Source: Sphingobacteriales bacterium
GTDB lineage: Bacteria; Bacteroidota; Bacteroidia; Sphingobacteriales; Sphingobacteriaceae
Assembly: GCA_015655115.1 (NCBI GenBank)
Contig: JAATFQ010000187.1
Span: forward strand, 1 to 42,072
Reading direction: 5' to 3'
DNA: 42,072 nt
Below, piece by piece: positions 17,269 to 26,136 of the stretch. Each line of letters begins with the position of its first letter. Within the stretch, counting starts at the first letter, position 1. Below the pieces are notes generated by a model. It was given only the letters and a program-made list of their open reading frames with translations. It searched no databases and was not told the DNA's origin. The translations under genes were made by a program, and so were the position numbers.

Positions 17269-17325
17269 TTATATATAGCAGCAGCCGGTTTTGTGGAACT
17301 GATGAAGAGGCAATAACTACTAAAG

Positions 17326-18198
17326 CTAGATAATCTTCATCAGTTCTTCCATAAACAGAATGGCTGATTTTTTCCGGTAAGCCCCTTTTTGCCAAAGGAT
17401 AAATGCCTGTTTAAAGAGTTCTTTTCCTGAAATAGGTACGGCAGCAAGATTCTCCCAGGTACTGATTGCTTTTTCATTGATAATAGTAGCCCAGTGACCG
17501 CTTTCAACCATAGACAGTAAAGAATGCACGTCATTCATCTCAATTTTTATGCGTGGGGAAATATTGTTTTTCCTGAATATCTCATTCAGCAGATCTCTTG
17601 AGCTAAATCCGTTGCTTGGTAAAATCAGCTCCAGCTTACCCAGTTCTTTAAGAGATATCTTGCTGAGTCTGGCCAGAGGGTTTTTTTTCTCCACCACCAT
17701 CATGATCCTTGACGAGAACAAAGGCTGCATCTCCAGTCCCGCGTTGTCTTCCTGTTCATGAAAGGCGACCATGAAATCCAGCTCTGCGACCCTGAGCTTA
17801 TTTTCCAGTTCTCCCGATGTGCCATATTCTACATGGATCATGATACCGGGATATTTTGCTAAAAATGGTGCCAGTGCAGGCAGCAGCAAAGAGCTGAAGG
17901 CATAGGTAACCCCAATATTCAGCTCTCCGGTTACCAGATTATTCAATTCGAATACCGCCTGTTTGGCTTTTTTAATATCCAGGATGATCTGTCTTGCATG
18001 AAAAAGGAAAACATTTCCTGCCTCTGTCAGCCTTACTTGCTTCCCTACACGGTCGAATAATAGCATACCCAATTCATCTTCCAGTTGTTTAATTTGCTGG
18101 GATAATGTGGATTGTGTAACAAATGACGCTGCGGCGGCATCCGTAAAATGAAGCATCTCTGCTGCTTTAATAAAATAGTTCAGTTGTCTTACTTCCAT
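17326..18198 (-). CDS. LysR family transcriptional regulator
   Basis: A 290-residue regulator. The N-terminal helix-turn-helix (1-60) has the classical LysR pattern ASFVTQSTLSQQIKQLEDEL followed by LFDRVGKQVRLTEAG; the effector-binding domain (90-290) begins NIGVTYAFSSLLLPALAPF, which resembles the CynR/CysB-like group. It is divergent from the MFS transporter, and the shared 60-bp region holds two T-N11-A dyads, so it most likely controls that transporter and itself. The effector cannot be read from the sequence. Confidence 0.92.
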   Translation of the reverse strand: MEVRQLNYFIKAAEMLHFTDAAAASFVTQSTLSQQIKQLEDELGMLLFDRVGKQVRLTEAGNVFLFHARQIILDIKKAKQAVFELNNLVTGELNIGVTYAFSSLLLPALAPFLAKYPGIMIHVEYGTSGELENKLRVAELDFMVAFHEQEDNAGLEMQPLFSSRIMMVVEKKNPLARLSKISLKELGKLELILPSNGFSSRDLLNEIFRKNNISPRIKIEMNDVHSLLSMVESGHWATIINEKAISTWENLAAVPISGKELFKQAFILWQKGAYRKKSAILFMEELMKII

Positions 18199-18200
18199 AA

Positions 18201-18221
18201 TTGATCGTTAAAACTAATCAA
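18201..18221. promoter_or_regulatory. LysR-type binding site (TTGAT-N11-ATCAA)
   Basis: Perfect 5-bp inverted arms TTGAT and ATCAA separated by 11 bp, the T-N11-A architecture of LysR boxes. It starts 2 bp upstream of the lysR ATG, suitable for autorepression. Confidence 0.6.
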
Positions 18222-18229
18222 AATCATTA

Positions 18230-18254
18230 AATCTATCAATTTTATAAATAGATT
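18230..18254. promoter_or_regulatory. Second LysR-type dyad (AATCTAT-N11-ATAGATT)
   Basis: Perfect 7-bp inverted arms, again separated by exactly 11 bp. It ends only 4 bp before the first possible ATG of the MFS gene (18259), which argues that the transporter really starts at the next ATG (18295). Confidence 0.55.
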
Positions 18255-18294
18255 CCTAATGTCGAAATTTGTAGCAGCACAATTAATCAACACA

Positions 18295-19515
18295 ATGACA
18301 TTATTCCGATCTTTAAAATCACGCAACTTCAAACTCTTTTTTTATGGACAATCTATCTCCCTTATCGGGACATGGATGCAAAAGACGGCCGTTAGCTGGC
18401 TCGTTTACCAGCTGACCGGTTCGGCATTATTGCTGGGGATAGTGGGCTTCGTGAGTTTAATTCCCTCACTGGTACTTTCTCCTTATGCAGGGAGTTTGGT
18501 AGACAGGCATAACCGTTACCATATTCTGGTTATCACGCAGGTGGTATCTATGATTCAGGCCGGGGCACTGGCAGCGATAATATACTTCGGATATAATAAT
18601 ATACTTTTCATCATCGGATTAAGCTTGTTGCAGGGTGTTATCAATGCTTTTGATATTACCTGCAGACAATCGATGATGGTAGAGCTGGTCAATGAGAAGG
18701 CAGACCTGCCCAATGCTATTGCACTTAACTCCACCATGACCAACTTTGCCCGTATCGCTGGTCCCGCAGTAGCAGGTATCATCCTCAGCACTTTCGGTAC
18801 CGATTTTTGTTTCATAGGAAATTTCCTCAGTTATATTCCTGTGCTGATCTGTTTATTTATGATGCGGTTAGACTTAAGAGTGATTGAAAAGCCAGTAAAA
18901 AGCATTTGGAAAGAGCTTCATGAAGGATTTAAATATGTATCGGGCGATAAAGACCTGAGCAGTGTATTGCTGATGATCGGTATCAGCAGTCTTTTTGTAA
19001 TGCCGTTCAACACCCTGATGCCGATTTTCGCTAAAGATATTTTTGACGGAGATGCAAAGACCTTTAGCTGGTTTGAGAGTGCTGCAGGTTTAGGTTCCAT
19101 CGTCAGTGCGGTATATCTTGCGAATCTGAAGAACAGCAATACGCTGATCAAACTAATAGTTATTGCAGGAGGAATATTCGGGTTCAGTCTTTTGCTGTTA
19201 TCCTACGCACCACAATTACCTGTAGCTTTATTGTTTATGGCTTCTACAGGATTAGGAATGATGGCGCAGACCTCGGCTATCAACACTTATATCCAGACCC
19301 ACTCTATCCCTGAAATGCGCGGACGTGCAATCAGTTATTATGTAATGGCATACCAGGGGCTGATTCCTGTGGGTAGCTTAATGATAGGATGGTTAGCGAA
19401 CAGCATAGGTCCCCGCCCGGCCGTTTTTATCGAAGGGATAATCGGATTAACTGCTACCGCTTTCTTTGTTTATTACAGGAGCAGGAACGAAGCTGTTAAA
19501 CCAGTACAGAATTAA
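18295..19515 (+). CDS. MFS transporter, EntS/MFS_3-type exporter
   Basis: About 406 residues from the start chosen here (MTLFRSLKSRNFKLFFYGQS), which matches the usual N-terminus of the family; an upstream in-frame ATG at 18259 would add 12 residues and begin almost inside the LysR-type dyad. Twelve hydrophobic segments are visible, with SPYAGSLVDRHNRY as the A-motif loop between helices 2 and 3. It resembles the enterobactin exporter-like MFS_3 group, so small-molecule efflux is likely; the substrate is unknown. It is divergent from, and probably regulated by, the LysR gene. It ends before a very long perfect hairpin. Confidence 0.88.
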   Translation: MTLFRSLKSRNFKLFFYGQSISLIGTWMQKTAVSWLVYQLTGSALLLGIVGFVSLIPSLVLSPYAGSLVDRHNRYHILVITQVVSMIQAGALAAIIYFGYNNILFIIGLSLLQGVINAFDITCRQSMMVELVNEKADLPNAIALNSTMTNFARIAGPAVAGIILSTFGTDFCFIGNFLSYIPVLICLFMMRLDLRVIEKPVKSIWKELHEGFKYVSGDKDLSSVLLMIGISSLFVMPFNTLMPIFAKDIFDGDAKTFSWFESAAGLGSIVSAVYLANLKNSNTLIKLIVIAGGIFGFSLLLLSYAPQLPVALLFMASTGLGMMAQTSAINTYIQTHSIPEMRGRAISYYVMAYQGLIPVGSLMIGWLANSIGPRPAVFIEGIIGLTATAFFVYYRSRNEAVKPVQN

Positions 19516-19560
19516 ATAATGAATATATGCTAAACCGATTGATCTGATTTAGCATATCAT

Positions 19561-19612
19561 TTTATACAAACAAAGGGGATCCGATAATTCGGATCCCCTT
19601 TGTTTGTATAAA
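19561..19612. terminator. Perfect 24-bp hairpin, bidirectional terminator
   Basis: The arms 19561-19584 and 19589-19612 are exact reverse complements with a 4-nt TAAT loop; the core is AAAGGGGATCC / GGATCCCCTTT. It lies between the convergent MFS and DUF1634 genes. The stem is much longer than a normal terminator. The rest of 19516-19705 shows no gene. Confidence 0.75.
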
Positions 19613-19705
19613 TATATCGTGTATTATAAATACCATGTGGAATTTTATAACGACTGATCTTCAGGCATTGAATATTCTTTTCTTTGCACTCTTATTCTTT
19701 TTTGA

Positions 19706-20101
19706 CTAGATACTAAGTCCCCCGAACATACTGAACAGAATAATACACAACACAATAGAAGTGATGATCACATACAATTTATCCCTTTCAAGCATAAAAG
19801 AGAACAGGGAAAAAACGATACGGATAATAGGCGTTGCGATCAGGATCACTACGCCCAATTGAATGATTTCCGTTGCGCTACCCTGGGACAGTCCTTTAAT
19901 AATGCCAGTTAAGCTGGTATATCCTGCGGGTTCACCATTAAAATGCATATAATTCGGAATCCCTGTTCCCTTTTGCCATAGATATAAAATTCCGCCTATA
20001 ATAGCCACGCACCCAGATATCAGTACCCCATATCGCAGCACCTGTCCGATGAGCTGTTGCATATCATAGTCTGTTATTTTTTTATTTTCTGTAGTCTTCA
20101 T
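19706..20101 (-). CDS. DUF1634 family membrane protein
   Basis: A 131-residue protein with three to four membrane segments (about 25-45, 78-100 and 108-130). The pattern QLIGQVLRYGVLISG near the start and LGVVILIATPIIRIVFSLFSF match DUF1634. Genes of this family are commonly paired with TSUP (TauE/SafE) permeases, as here (17-bp gap), so it is probably an auxiliary part of that transporter. Its role has not been worked out as far as I know. Confidence 0.85.
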   Translation of the reverse strand: MKTTENKKITDYDMQQLIGQVLRYGVLISGCVAIIGGILYLWQKGTGIPNYMHFNGEPAGYTSLTGIIKGLSQGSATEIIQLGVVILIATPIIRIVFSLFSFMLERDKLYVIITSIVLCIILFSMFGGLSI

Positions 20102-20118
20102 TAGAATTTTTTTTAAGA

Positions 20119-20952
20119 TTAGAATTTATGGTGAAACCCGTTATAGATCATATTAATAGCAATTGCTGTAATGGCGACACTAAAGATAAGCTTCAGCCAT
20201 TTCACATTAATCTTCATCAATATTTTTGAGCCCGTGAAAGCGCCGGCCAATACACCAATAATTACAGGGAAAGCAATTCCGGGATCAATATATCCCCTTT
20301 GCAGATAAACCACAGCACTTGCGGCAGCAGTAACGCCCACCATAAAATTACTCGTAGTAGTGCTGACCCTGAAAGGGACCCGCATAGCGCTGTCCATTGC
20401 CAGTACCTTTAATGCGCCAGAGCCTATGCCCAGCAGTCCTGATAGCACACCGGCAATGGTCATGATCGAAAAACCTCCGCCGATATTTTTTAATTTATAA
20501 CTGACTATTCCATCTTTAGTGGGGTAACTGCTATTTAATTTCAAGCGGTAAGAAAGTGGGCTTCCTGTTTCCAGTTCTCCCTCAGGTTTCTTTCTGAGTG
20601 TCATGGCTGCAGAAAAGATCAGCATGACACCGAATAAGATAGCAACAATATTTACGGGCGTATAAACCGCGAGTATAGCACCAGCAACAGCACCAGCGGT
20701 AGTTGCAATTTCCAGGAACATCCCCAGCCGGATGTTTGTAATTCCTTCCTTTACATAAGCACTGGCAGAGCCGGAAGATGTAGCTATAGAAGCTACCAGT
20801 GCAGCACCGATAGCATAGCGGATATCTACGTGAAACACCAGCGTAAGCAGTGGGATAATTACCACCCCGCCGCCAAGCCCGGTAAGAGAGCCTGCTAATC
20901 CGGCAAGATAGGCACCTAATAATAGAATAATTGTAAAAGTTAGAATGGTCAT
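20119..20952 (-). CDS. TSUP (TauE/SafE) family permease
   Basis: A 277-residue integral membrane protein of the sulfite/organosulfonate exporter superfamily. It shows the duplicated family motif: GLAGSLTGLGGGVVIIPLLT near residues 18-37 and GVLSGLLGIGSGALKVLAM near 173-191. Eight hydrophobic segments are visible, with a cytosolic loop around 118-155. It is the middle gene of a gntR-TSUP-DUF1634 operon, 6 bp after the regulator. The substrate is probably a small organic or sulfur-containing anion, which cannot be fixed from the sequence. Confidence 0.88.
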   Translation of the reverse strand: MTILTFTIILLLGAYLAGLAGSLTGLGGGVVIIPLLTLVFHVDIRYAIGAALVASIATSSGSASAYVKEGITNIRLGMFLEIATTAGAVAGAILAVYTPVNIVAILFGVMLIFSAAMTLRKKPEGELETGSPLSYRLKLNSSYPTKDGIVSYKLKNIGGGFSIMTIAGVLSGLLGIGSGALKVLAMDSAMRVPFRVSTTTSNFMVGVTAAASAVVYLQRGYIDPGIAFPVIIGVLAGAFTGSKILMKINVKWLKLIFSVAITAIAINMIYNGFHHKF

Positions 20953-20958
20953 AATGTA

Positions 20959-21612
20959 TTAATAATTGTTGTCTAAAATATGCTGTGTTAATGTTTGAGC
21001 CGTAGCCTCATCTTTATTGGCAATTGCCTGTGCCAGCTTTTCATGTAAGTGCTGAGTATTTGAAAAATGAGCAATGTTTTTATCCTCCCGTTTCGCAAAG
21101 AAGTCACGTATGACCTTTGTGAAACTTTGGTACATATCTGCCAGGATACTATTACCCGAAGCCTTTGCAATAGCGATGTGGAACTCAATATCCATATCGG
21201 TACATTTCTTTTCAGCATTTGCTTCAATGGCTGCACTTCGTTTTTGCAGCAGAGATTGCATGACCTCCAGGTCGTACGCGCTTCTGTTCAGACAAGCCAG
21301 CTTTACAATTTCTTTCTCCAGCAGGGCTCTAACGGTATTGACTTCATCAAAATCAGCTCTTCTTATCCTTTGGTTCAGCGTTTCGTTCTTCGGCTTTGAG
21401 GTGACAAAAGTTCCTGATCCCTGCTGCACCCGCAGGATGCCGGAGATAGCCAGGGTCTTTATTGCCTCCCTGATAGTGGAGCGGCCAACCTGATAAATAT
21501 CCATCAACTCTGGCTCTGAAGGAATCTTCTCGCCCTTTTTCAGTCGCCCCCCGGCAATATCATTTTTTATCGCTATGATTACCTTGTCTGATAATTTTTC
21601 TTTCTGTTTCAT
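20959..21612 (-). CDS. FadR-subfamily GntR transcriptional regulator
   Basis: A 217-residue regulator. The N-terminal winged helix (residues 5-75) has GGRLKKGEKIPSEPELMDIY and VGRSTIREAIKTLAISGIL, the GntR signature. The C-terminal helical FCD domain has D-x3-H (DIEFHIAIAKASGN) and a later His (HLHEKLAQAI), the residues that bind a metal and carboxylate ligands in this group. A small carboxylate effector is therefore likely. It is the first gene of the operon with the TSUP permease, and a palindrome abuts its start codon, suggesting autoregulation. Confidence 0.92.
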   Translation of the reverse strand: MKQKEKLSDKVIIAIKNDIAGGRLKKGEKIPSEPELMDIYQVGRSTIREAIKTLAISGILRVQQGSGTFVTSKPKNETLNQRIRRADFDEVNTVRALLEKEIVKLACLNRSAYDLEVMQSLLQKRSAAIEANAEKKCTDMDIEFHIAIAKASGNSILADMYQSFTKVIRDFFAKREDKNIAHFSNTQHLHEKLAQAIANKDEATAQTLTQHILDNNY

Positions 21613-21624
21613 CAGTATATACTG
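21613..21624. promoter_or_regulatory. 12-bp palindrome at the gntR start (candidate operator)
   Basis: CAGTATATACTG is a perfect palindrome immediately upstream of the gntR ATG. GntR-family proteins bind short palindromes of this size near their own genes, so it may be the autoregulatory operator. Confidence 0.45.
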
Positions 21625-21670
21625 GATTTAATTGTTATCAGGTATTTTTTACTGTTAATATTGTGTATAT

Positions 21671-22000
21671 ATGTCGCTGATGGCTTAGCCATCTGTCGTT
21701 AATCTCTTAGCTATCTGTCATTAATCTCACGTCTGTTTGTCTTTGATCTCCCGTACATATGTCATTAATCTCTAGTCTATTTGTCGTTGATATATTATCC
21801 AGTTGTCTTTGATCTCCCGTAAATTTGTCATTAATCTCTTGGCCATCTGTCGTTGATATATTGTCCATTCGTCTTTGATCTCCCGTAGATCTGTCATCAA
21901 TCTCTTGTCTATTTGTCGTTAATTCCCCCCACATTTGTCATCTATCTCTTGTCCATTTGCCATTAGTCTCTAGTACATCTGTCGTCGATCTCTTGTCTAA
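21671..22000. repeat. 22-bp imperfect tandem repeat array (15 units) with 66-bp higher-order period
   Basis: Fifteen contiguous 22-bp units with no gaps; the shared core is TGTCnTTnATCTC followed by a variable part ending in AT. Three unit types alternate, so near-identical units recur every 66 bp: TTTGATCTCCCGTA at 21742, 21808 and 21874, GTCATYAATCTC at 21761, 21827 and 21893, and GTCGTTGATATATT at 21783 and 21849. It lies in a 720-bp gene-free stretch between gntR and the thi operon. The repeats touch with no spacers, so it is not CRISPR. The function is unknown. Confidence 0.9.
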
Positions 22001-22187
22001 ACTATGATGAGTATCTCCGTTTATCTATTTTTTTAATGCGTATCCCCTAAACAATTTTTATGCAGTTACGGAATGGATAAAACCCATTTTTTTAAAGAGG
22101 CAGGTTATACTATTCTAAACATTTATCTGGTGCTATGAGCTTAAATACAATTATTCATCTGCCATAAATACAGGTAAAACTTATCTT

Positions 22188-22202
22188 AAACATCTGATGT
22201 TT
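22188..22202. promoter_or_regulatory. Twin palindrome, copy 1
   Basis: AAACATCTGATGTTT is a perfect 7+1+7 dyad, preceded by TT in both copies. It is probably a binding site for a dimeric regulator. It lies about 140 bp upstream of the TPP riboswitch. The stretch 22001-22187 before it shows no gene or RNA that I recognise. Confidence 0.6.
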
Positions 22203-22222
22203 CAAAGGTGTGTATAATATTT

Positions 22223-22237
22223 AAACATCTGATGTTT
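22223..22237. promoter_or_regulatory. Twin palindrome, copy 2
   Basis: A second exact copy of AAACATCTGATGTTT, 35 bp after the first. Two identical dyads in one intergenic region point to paired operator sites rather than chance. Confidence 0.6.
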
Positions 22238-22275
22238 GTATGTTAATTGTGACATAAGACGGATTCTTTTATTGC

Positions 22276-22305
22276 ATTAAAAAAAGAAGTATTTCTTTTT
22301 TTAAT
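22276..22305. promoter_or_regulatory. 13-bp A/T-rich perfect palindrome before the thi leader
   Basis: Arms 22276-22288 and 22293-22305 with a GTAT centre; an A7 run and a T7 run face each other around GAA/TTC. It could act as a bidirectional terminator or as an upstream element of the thi promoter, whose -7 (TAGGTTTA, 22316-22323) would lie just downstream. Confidence 0.45.
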
Positions 22306-22331
22306 AAAAATAATATAGGTTTACAAAAACT

Positions 22332-22400
22332 TTAGGGGTGCCTTGCGCTGAGAAATACCCTTTGAACCTGATGCAGTTAGTACTGCCGAAGGGAAAAGTA
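22332..22400 (+). ncRNA. TPP riboswitch (THI element)
   Basis: All conserved parts of the thiamine pyrophosphate aptamer are present in order: AGGGGTGCC, GCTGAGA, ATACCCTTTGAACCTGAT, GTTAGTACTGCCG, AAGGGAA. It precedes thiS and should reduce expression of the thi operon when TPP is plentiful. Confidence 0.97.
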
Positions 22401-22401
22401 G

Positions 22402-22422
22402 AACCAACATCCATTGTTGGTT
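22402..22422 (+). terminator. Candidate expression-platform hairpin of the TPP riboswitch
   Basis: AACCAACA and TGTTGGTT form a perfect 8-bp stem with a 5-nt loop right after the aptamer, followed by TTCC. It could be the regulated terminator, although the T tract is short. Confidence 0.5.
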
Positions 22423-22472
22423 TTCCATTCCTGTTACAGGCCATTCCTATCGTTTGCTCAAAAAATGAAAAA

Positions 22473-22676
22473 ATGGAAATCACTGTAAACAATCAAACTT
22501 ATACTCTGACCAGCTCCTGCACCATTACCGAAATGTTGTCTGCTATCTTGCAGATTTCAGCGGGAGGGATAGCTGTCGCTGTCAACCAGTCCATCGTTTC
22601 CAAAAGTAGCTGGGCAAGCTATCATCTTGAAGCTGGCGACCAGGTCATGCTCATTAAAGCTACCCAGGGAGGGTAA
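22473..22676 (+). CDS. thiS: Sulfur carrier protein ThiS
   Basis: A 67-residue ubiquitin-fold protein starting MEITVNNQTY and ending in the essential Gly-Gly (KATQGG), which is adenylated and thiocarboxylated to give sulfur to ThiG. The reading frame is open further upstream through the riboswitch, but residues before the ATG at 22473 are leader RNA, so this start is chosen. It is the first gene of the thi operon. A thiF adenylating enzyme is not in this window. Confidence 0.92.
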   Translation: MEITVNNQTYTLTSSCTITEMLSAILQISAGGIAVAVNQSIVSKSSWASYHLEAGDQVMLIKATQGG

Positions 22677-24599
<1,923 letters not shown>

Positions 24600-24723
24600 A
24601 TGAACGCGATGTGCTTCTGGATTACCTATGGTGCATTTCCAGATGGCACTTCGCACTTCAGGCATAAAATATCAGTTTTAATATAAACCTATCAGCTAAT
24701 AATATGAATTTAAAGTTTGCAAG

Positions 24724-25290
24724 ATGGATTTAATCAATGATATAGAGATTATTGTGATCTCGCGGCCAGATTATTTTGAGGGTGAAGCTGTGGCTATCAA
24801 CCGGCTTTTTGCAGATGGGATGGGAATCCTGCACCTGCGGAAGCCGGCAAATGATCCCGCGCGGTTCAGGGAACTGCTCAGCGGAATCAACCCGCTTTTC
24901 TATAGCCGAATCGCCATTCACCAACATCATGATCTGGCTGGTGAATTTAGTATCAGGCGCCTGCATTATCCGGAAAAGTTCAGGCAGTCGACGGCTCTGG
25001 CAGTACTGGAAGGGCAAAGCCAGAACGGATTTGTGCTGAGCAGCTCAATTCATCAGCTGAGCCAGCTGCCCGATCTGCCGTTCCTGGACTATGTTTTCTA
25101 TGGCCCGGTGTTTAACAGTATCTCAAAGCCAGGATATAAAAGTGTGGTTGACCCGGGATTCCGGCTGCCCATCCGTAGCAGCGGACCGAAGGTTGTCGCT
25201 ATAGGGGGGATAACAAATGCAAGCCTTGAAACAGTAAAACAGATGAATTTTGACGGCGCAGCCCTATTAGGAGCGATATGGGCATCCTGA
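24724..25290 (+). CDS. TenI/ThiE-like protein (thiamine phosphate synthase family, divergent)
   Basis: A 188-residue TIM-barrel protein of the ThiE/TenI superfamily: HLRKP near residue 38 instead of ThiE's QLR-K, the late phosphate loop VVAIGGI, and YGPVFNSISKPGY in place of GPxFxTxTK. The usual IND and GVHLG pieces are replaced (AIHQHHDLAGEF, RRLHYPEK). A complete thiE follows 63 bp later, so this copy more likely does the TenI job (thiazole tautomer aromatisation) or a related step than thiamine phosphate synthesis. This is inference from motif loss and context. Such a paralogue pair is common in Bacteroidota thi operons as far as I recall. Confidence 0.8.
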   Translation: MDLINDIEIIVISRPDYFEGEAVAINRLFADGMGILHLRKPANDPARFRELLSGINPLFYSRIAIHQHHDLAGEFSIRRLHYPEKFRQSTALAVLEGQSQNGFVLSSSIHQLSQLPDLPFLDYVFYGPVFNSISKPGYKSVVDPGFRLPIRSSGPKVVAIGGITNASLETVKQMNFDGAALLGAIWAS

Positions 25291-25353
25291 ATTTATAACC
25301 AGCTGGATTTACAAAGCCGGCCTTAATTTACAAACAGATCCAAAATAGATAAA

Positions 25354-26016
25354 ATGATTGACCATTTACAATATATCTCCAGAGCAGCAGCAGGTGGCAC
25401 GCATATCAGTGCTATAGAAAGGGTACTCGCATCCGGCCTGAGATGGGTGCAGCTGCGTATAAAAGAACAACCGGAGCATGAAATACTGGCTGTAGCTATT
25501 GAGGCTGCCCGTTTATGTGAAAAATACCAGGCAAAGCTGATTATCAACGACTATCCCAAAATTGCTGTAGCGTCGGGTGCCTATGGGGTACATTTGGGCT
25601 TAGATGATATGGCTATCCCGGAAGCGCGAAAACTAATGGGGAAAGACAGGTGCATTGGAGGTACTGCCAACACCTTCGCTGATATTTTAAGAAGGGCAGA
25701 AGAAGGGGCAGATTACATAGGCCTTGGTCCATTCCGCTTTACTACAACCAAGAAGAATCTGAGCCCTATTTTGGGAATTGAGGGATATCTCAGGCTCATG
25801 GCACAGGTTAAGCAGGCAGGAATTGAGATTCCCATTATTGCCATCGGCGGAATTGAACCCGGCGACTTGCCTGCTCTACTGGATATAGGAGTGGCTGGGG
25901 TAGCGGTGTCTGGTGCCCTGGATGACAAAAATGAACAGCGGCTTAATATAGCGGCATTTTATAATACTCTAACCGGTTATCAAAGTTCTGAACAGGAACG
26001 CAATATGAGGTTCTGA
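25354..26016 (+). CDS. thiE: Thiamine phosphate synthase
   Basis: A 220-residue enzyme joining HMP pyrophosphate to the thiazole phosphate. It has the full motif set: WVQLRIKE, KLIINDYPKIA, AYGVHLGLDDM, IGGTANT, ADYIGLGPFRFTTTKK and IAIGGIEPGD. The tail ends NMRF, slightly longer than usual. It lies between the TenI-like gene and thiG in the riboswitch-controlled operon. Confidence 0.93.
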   Translation: MIDHLQYISRAAAGGTHISAIERVLASGLRWVQLRIKEQPEHEILAVAIEAARLCEKYQAKLIINDYPKIAVASGAYGVHLGLDDMAIPEARKLMGKDRCIGGTANTFADILRRAEEGADYIGLGPFRFTTTKKNLSPILGIEGYLRLMAQVKQAGIEIPIIAIGGIEPGDLPALLDIGVAGVAVSGALDDKNEQRLNIAAFYNTLTGYQSSEQERNMRF

Positions 26017-26136
26017 ATAGAAATTGCAGTAACAGTTACTATATAGCGCAATAAAAGATTGCTAAAGGATCAGGTTATATCATCCAGTATCAGCATACAG
26101 CTATTCTTATTAGCTGACATATAAAAAGAAAAAAAC

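Noticed and set aside
20119..20952. Possible part of the cbb3 assembly set because of the TauE/SafE name
   Set aside because: It is a different branch (TSUP with duplicated GLGGG/GIGSG motifs) and is in an operon with gntR and DUF1634, unlike the DsbD_2-type gene at 8019-8699.
21707..21934. 75-codon minus-strand ORF with 22-residue periodic repeats (TGDQRQ, NISTT)
   Set aside because: It is produced by the 66-bp DNA period, covers only part of the array, and has no plausible start context or homologous protein that I recognise.
21671..22000. CRISPR array
   Set aside because: The units are contiguous with no spacers, are imperfect throughout, and no cas genes are nearby.
22338..22472. N-terminal extension of thiS through the leader
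   Set aside because: This part is the TPP aptamer and its hairpin; ThiS homologues begin at the ATG at 22473.
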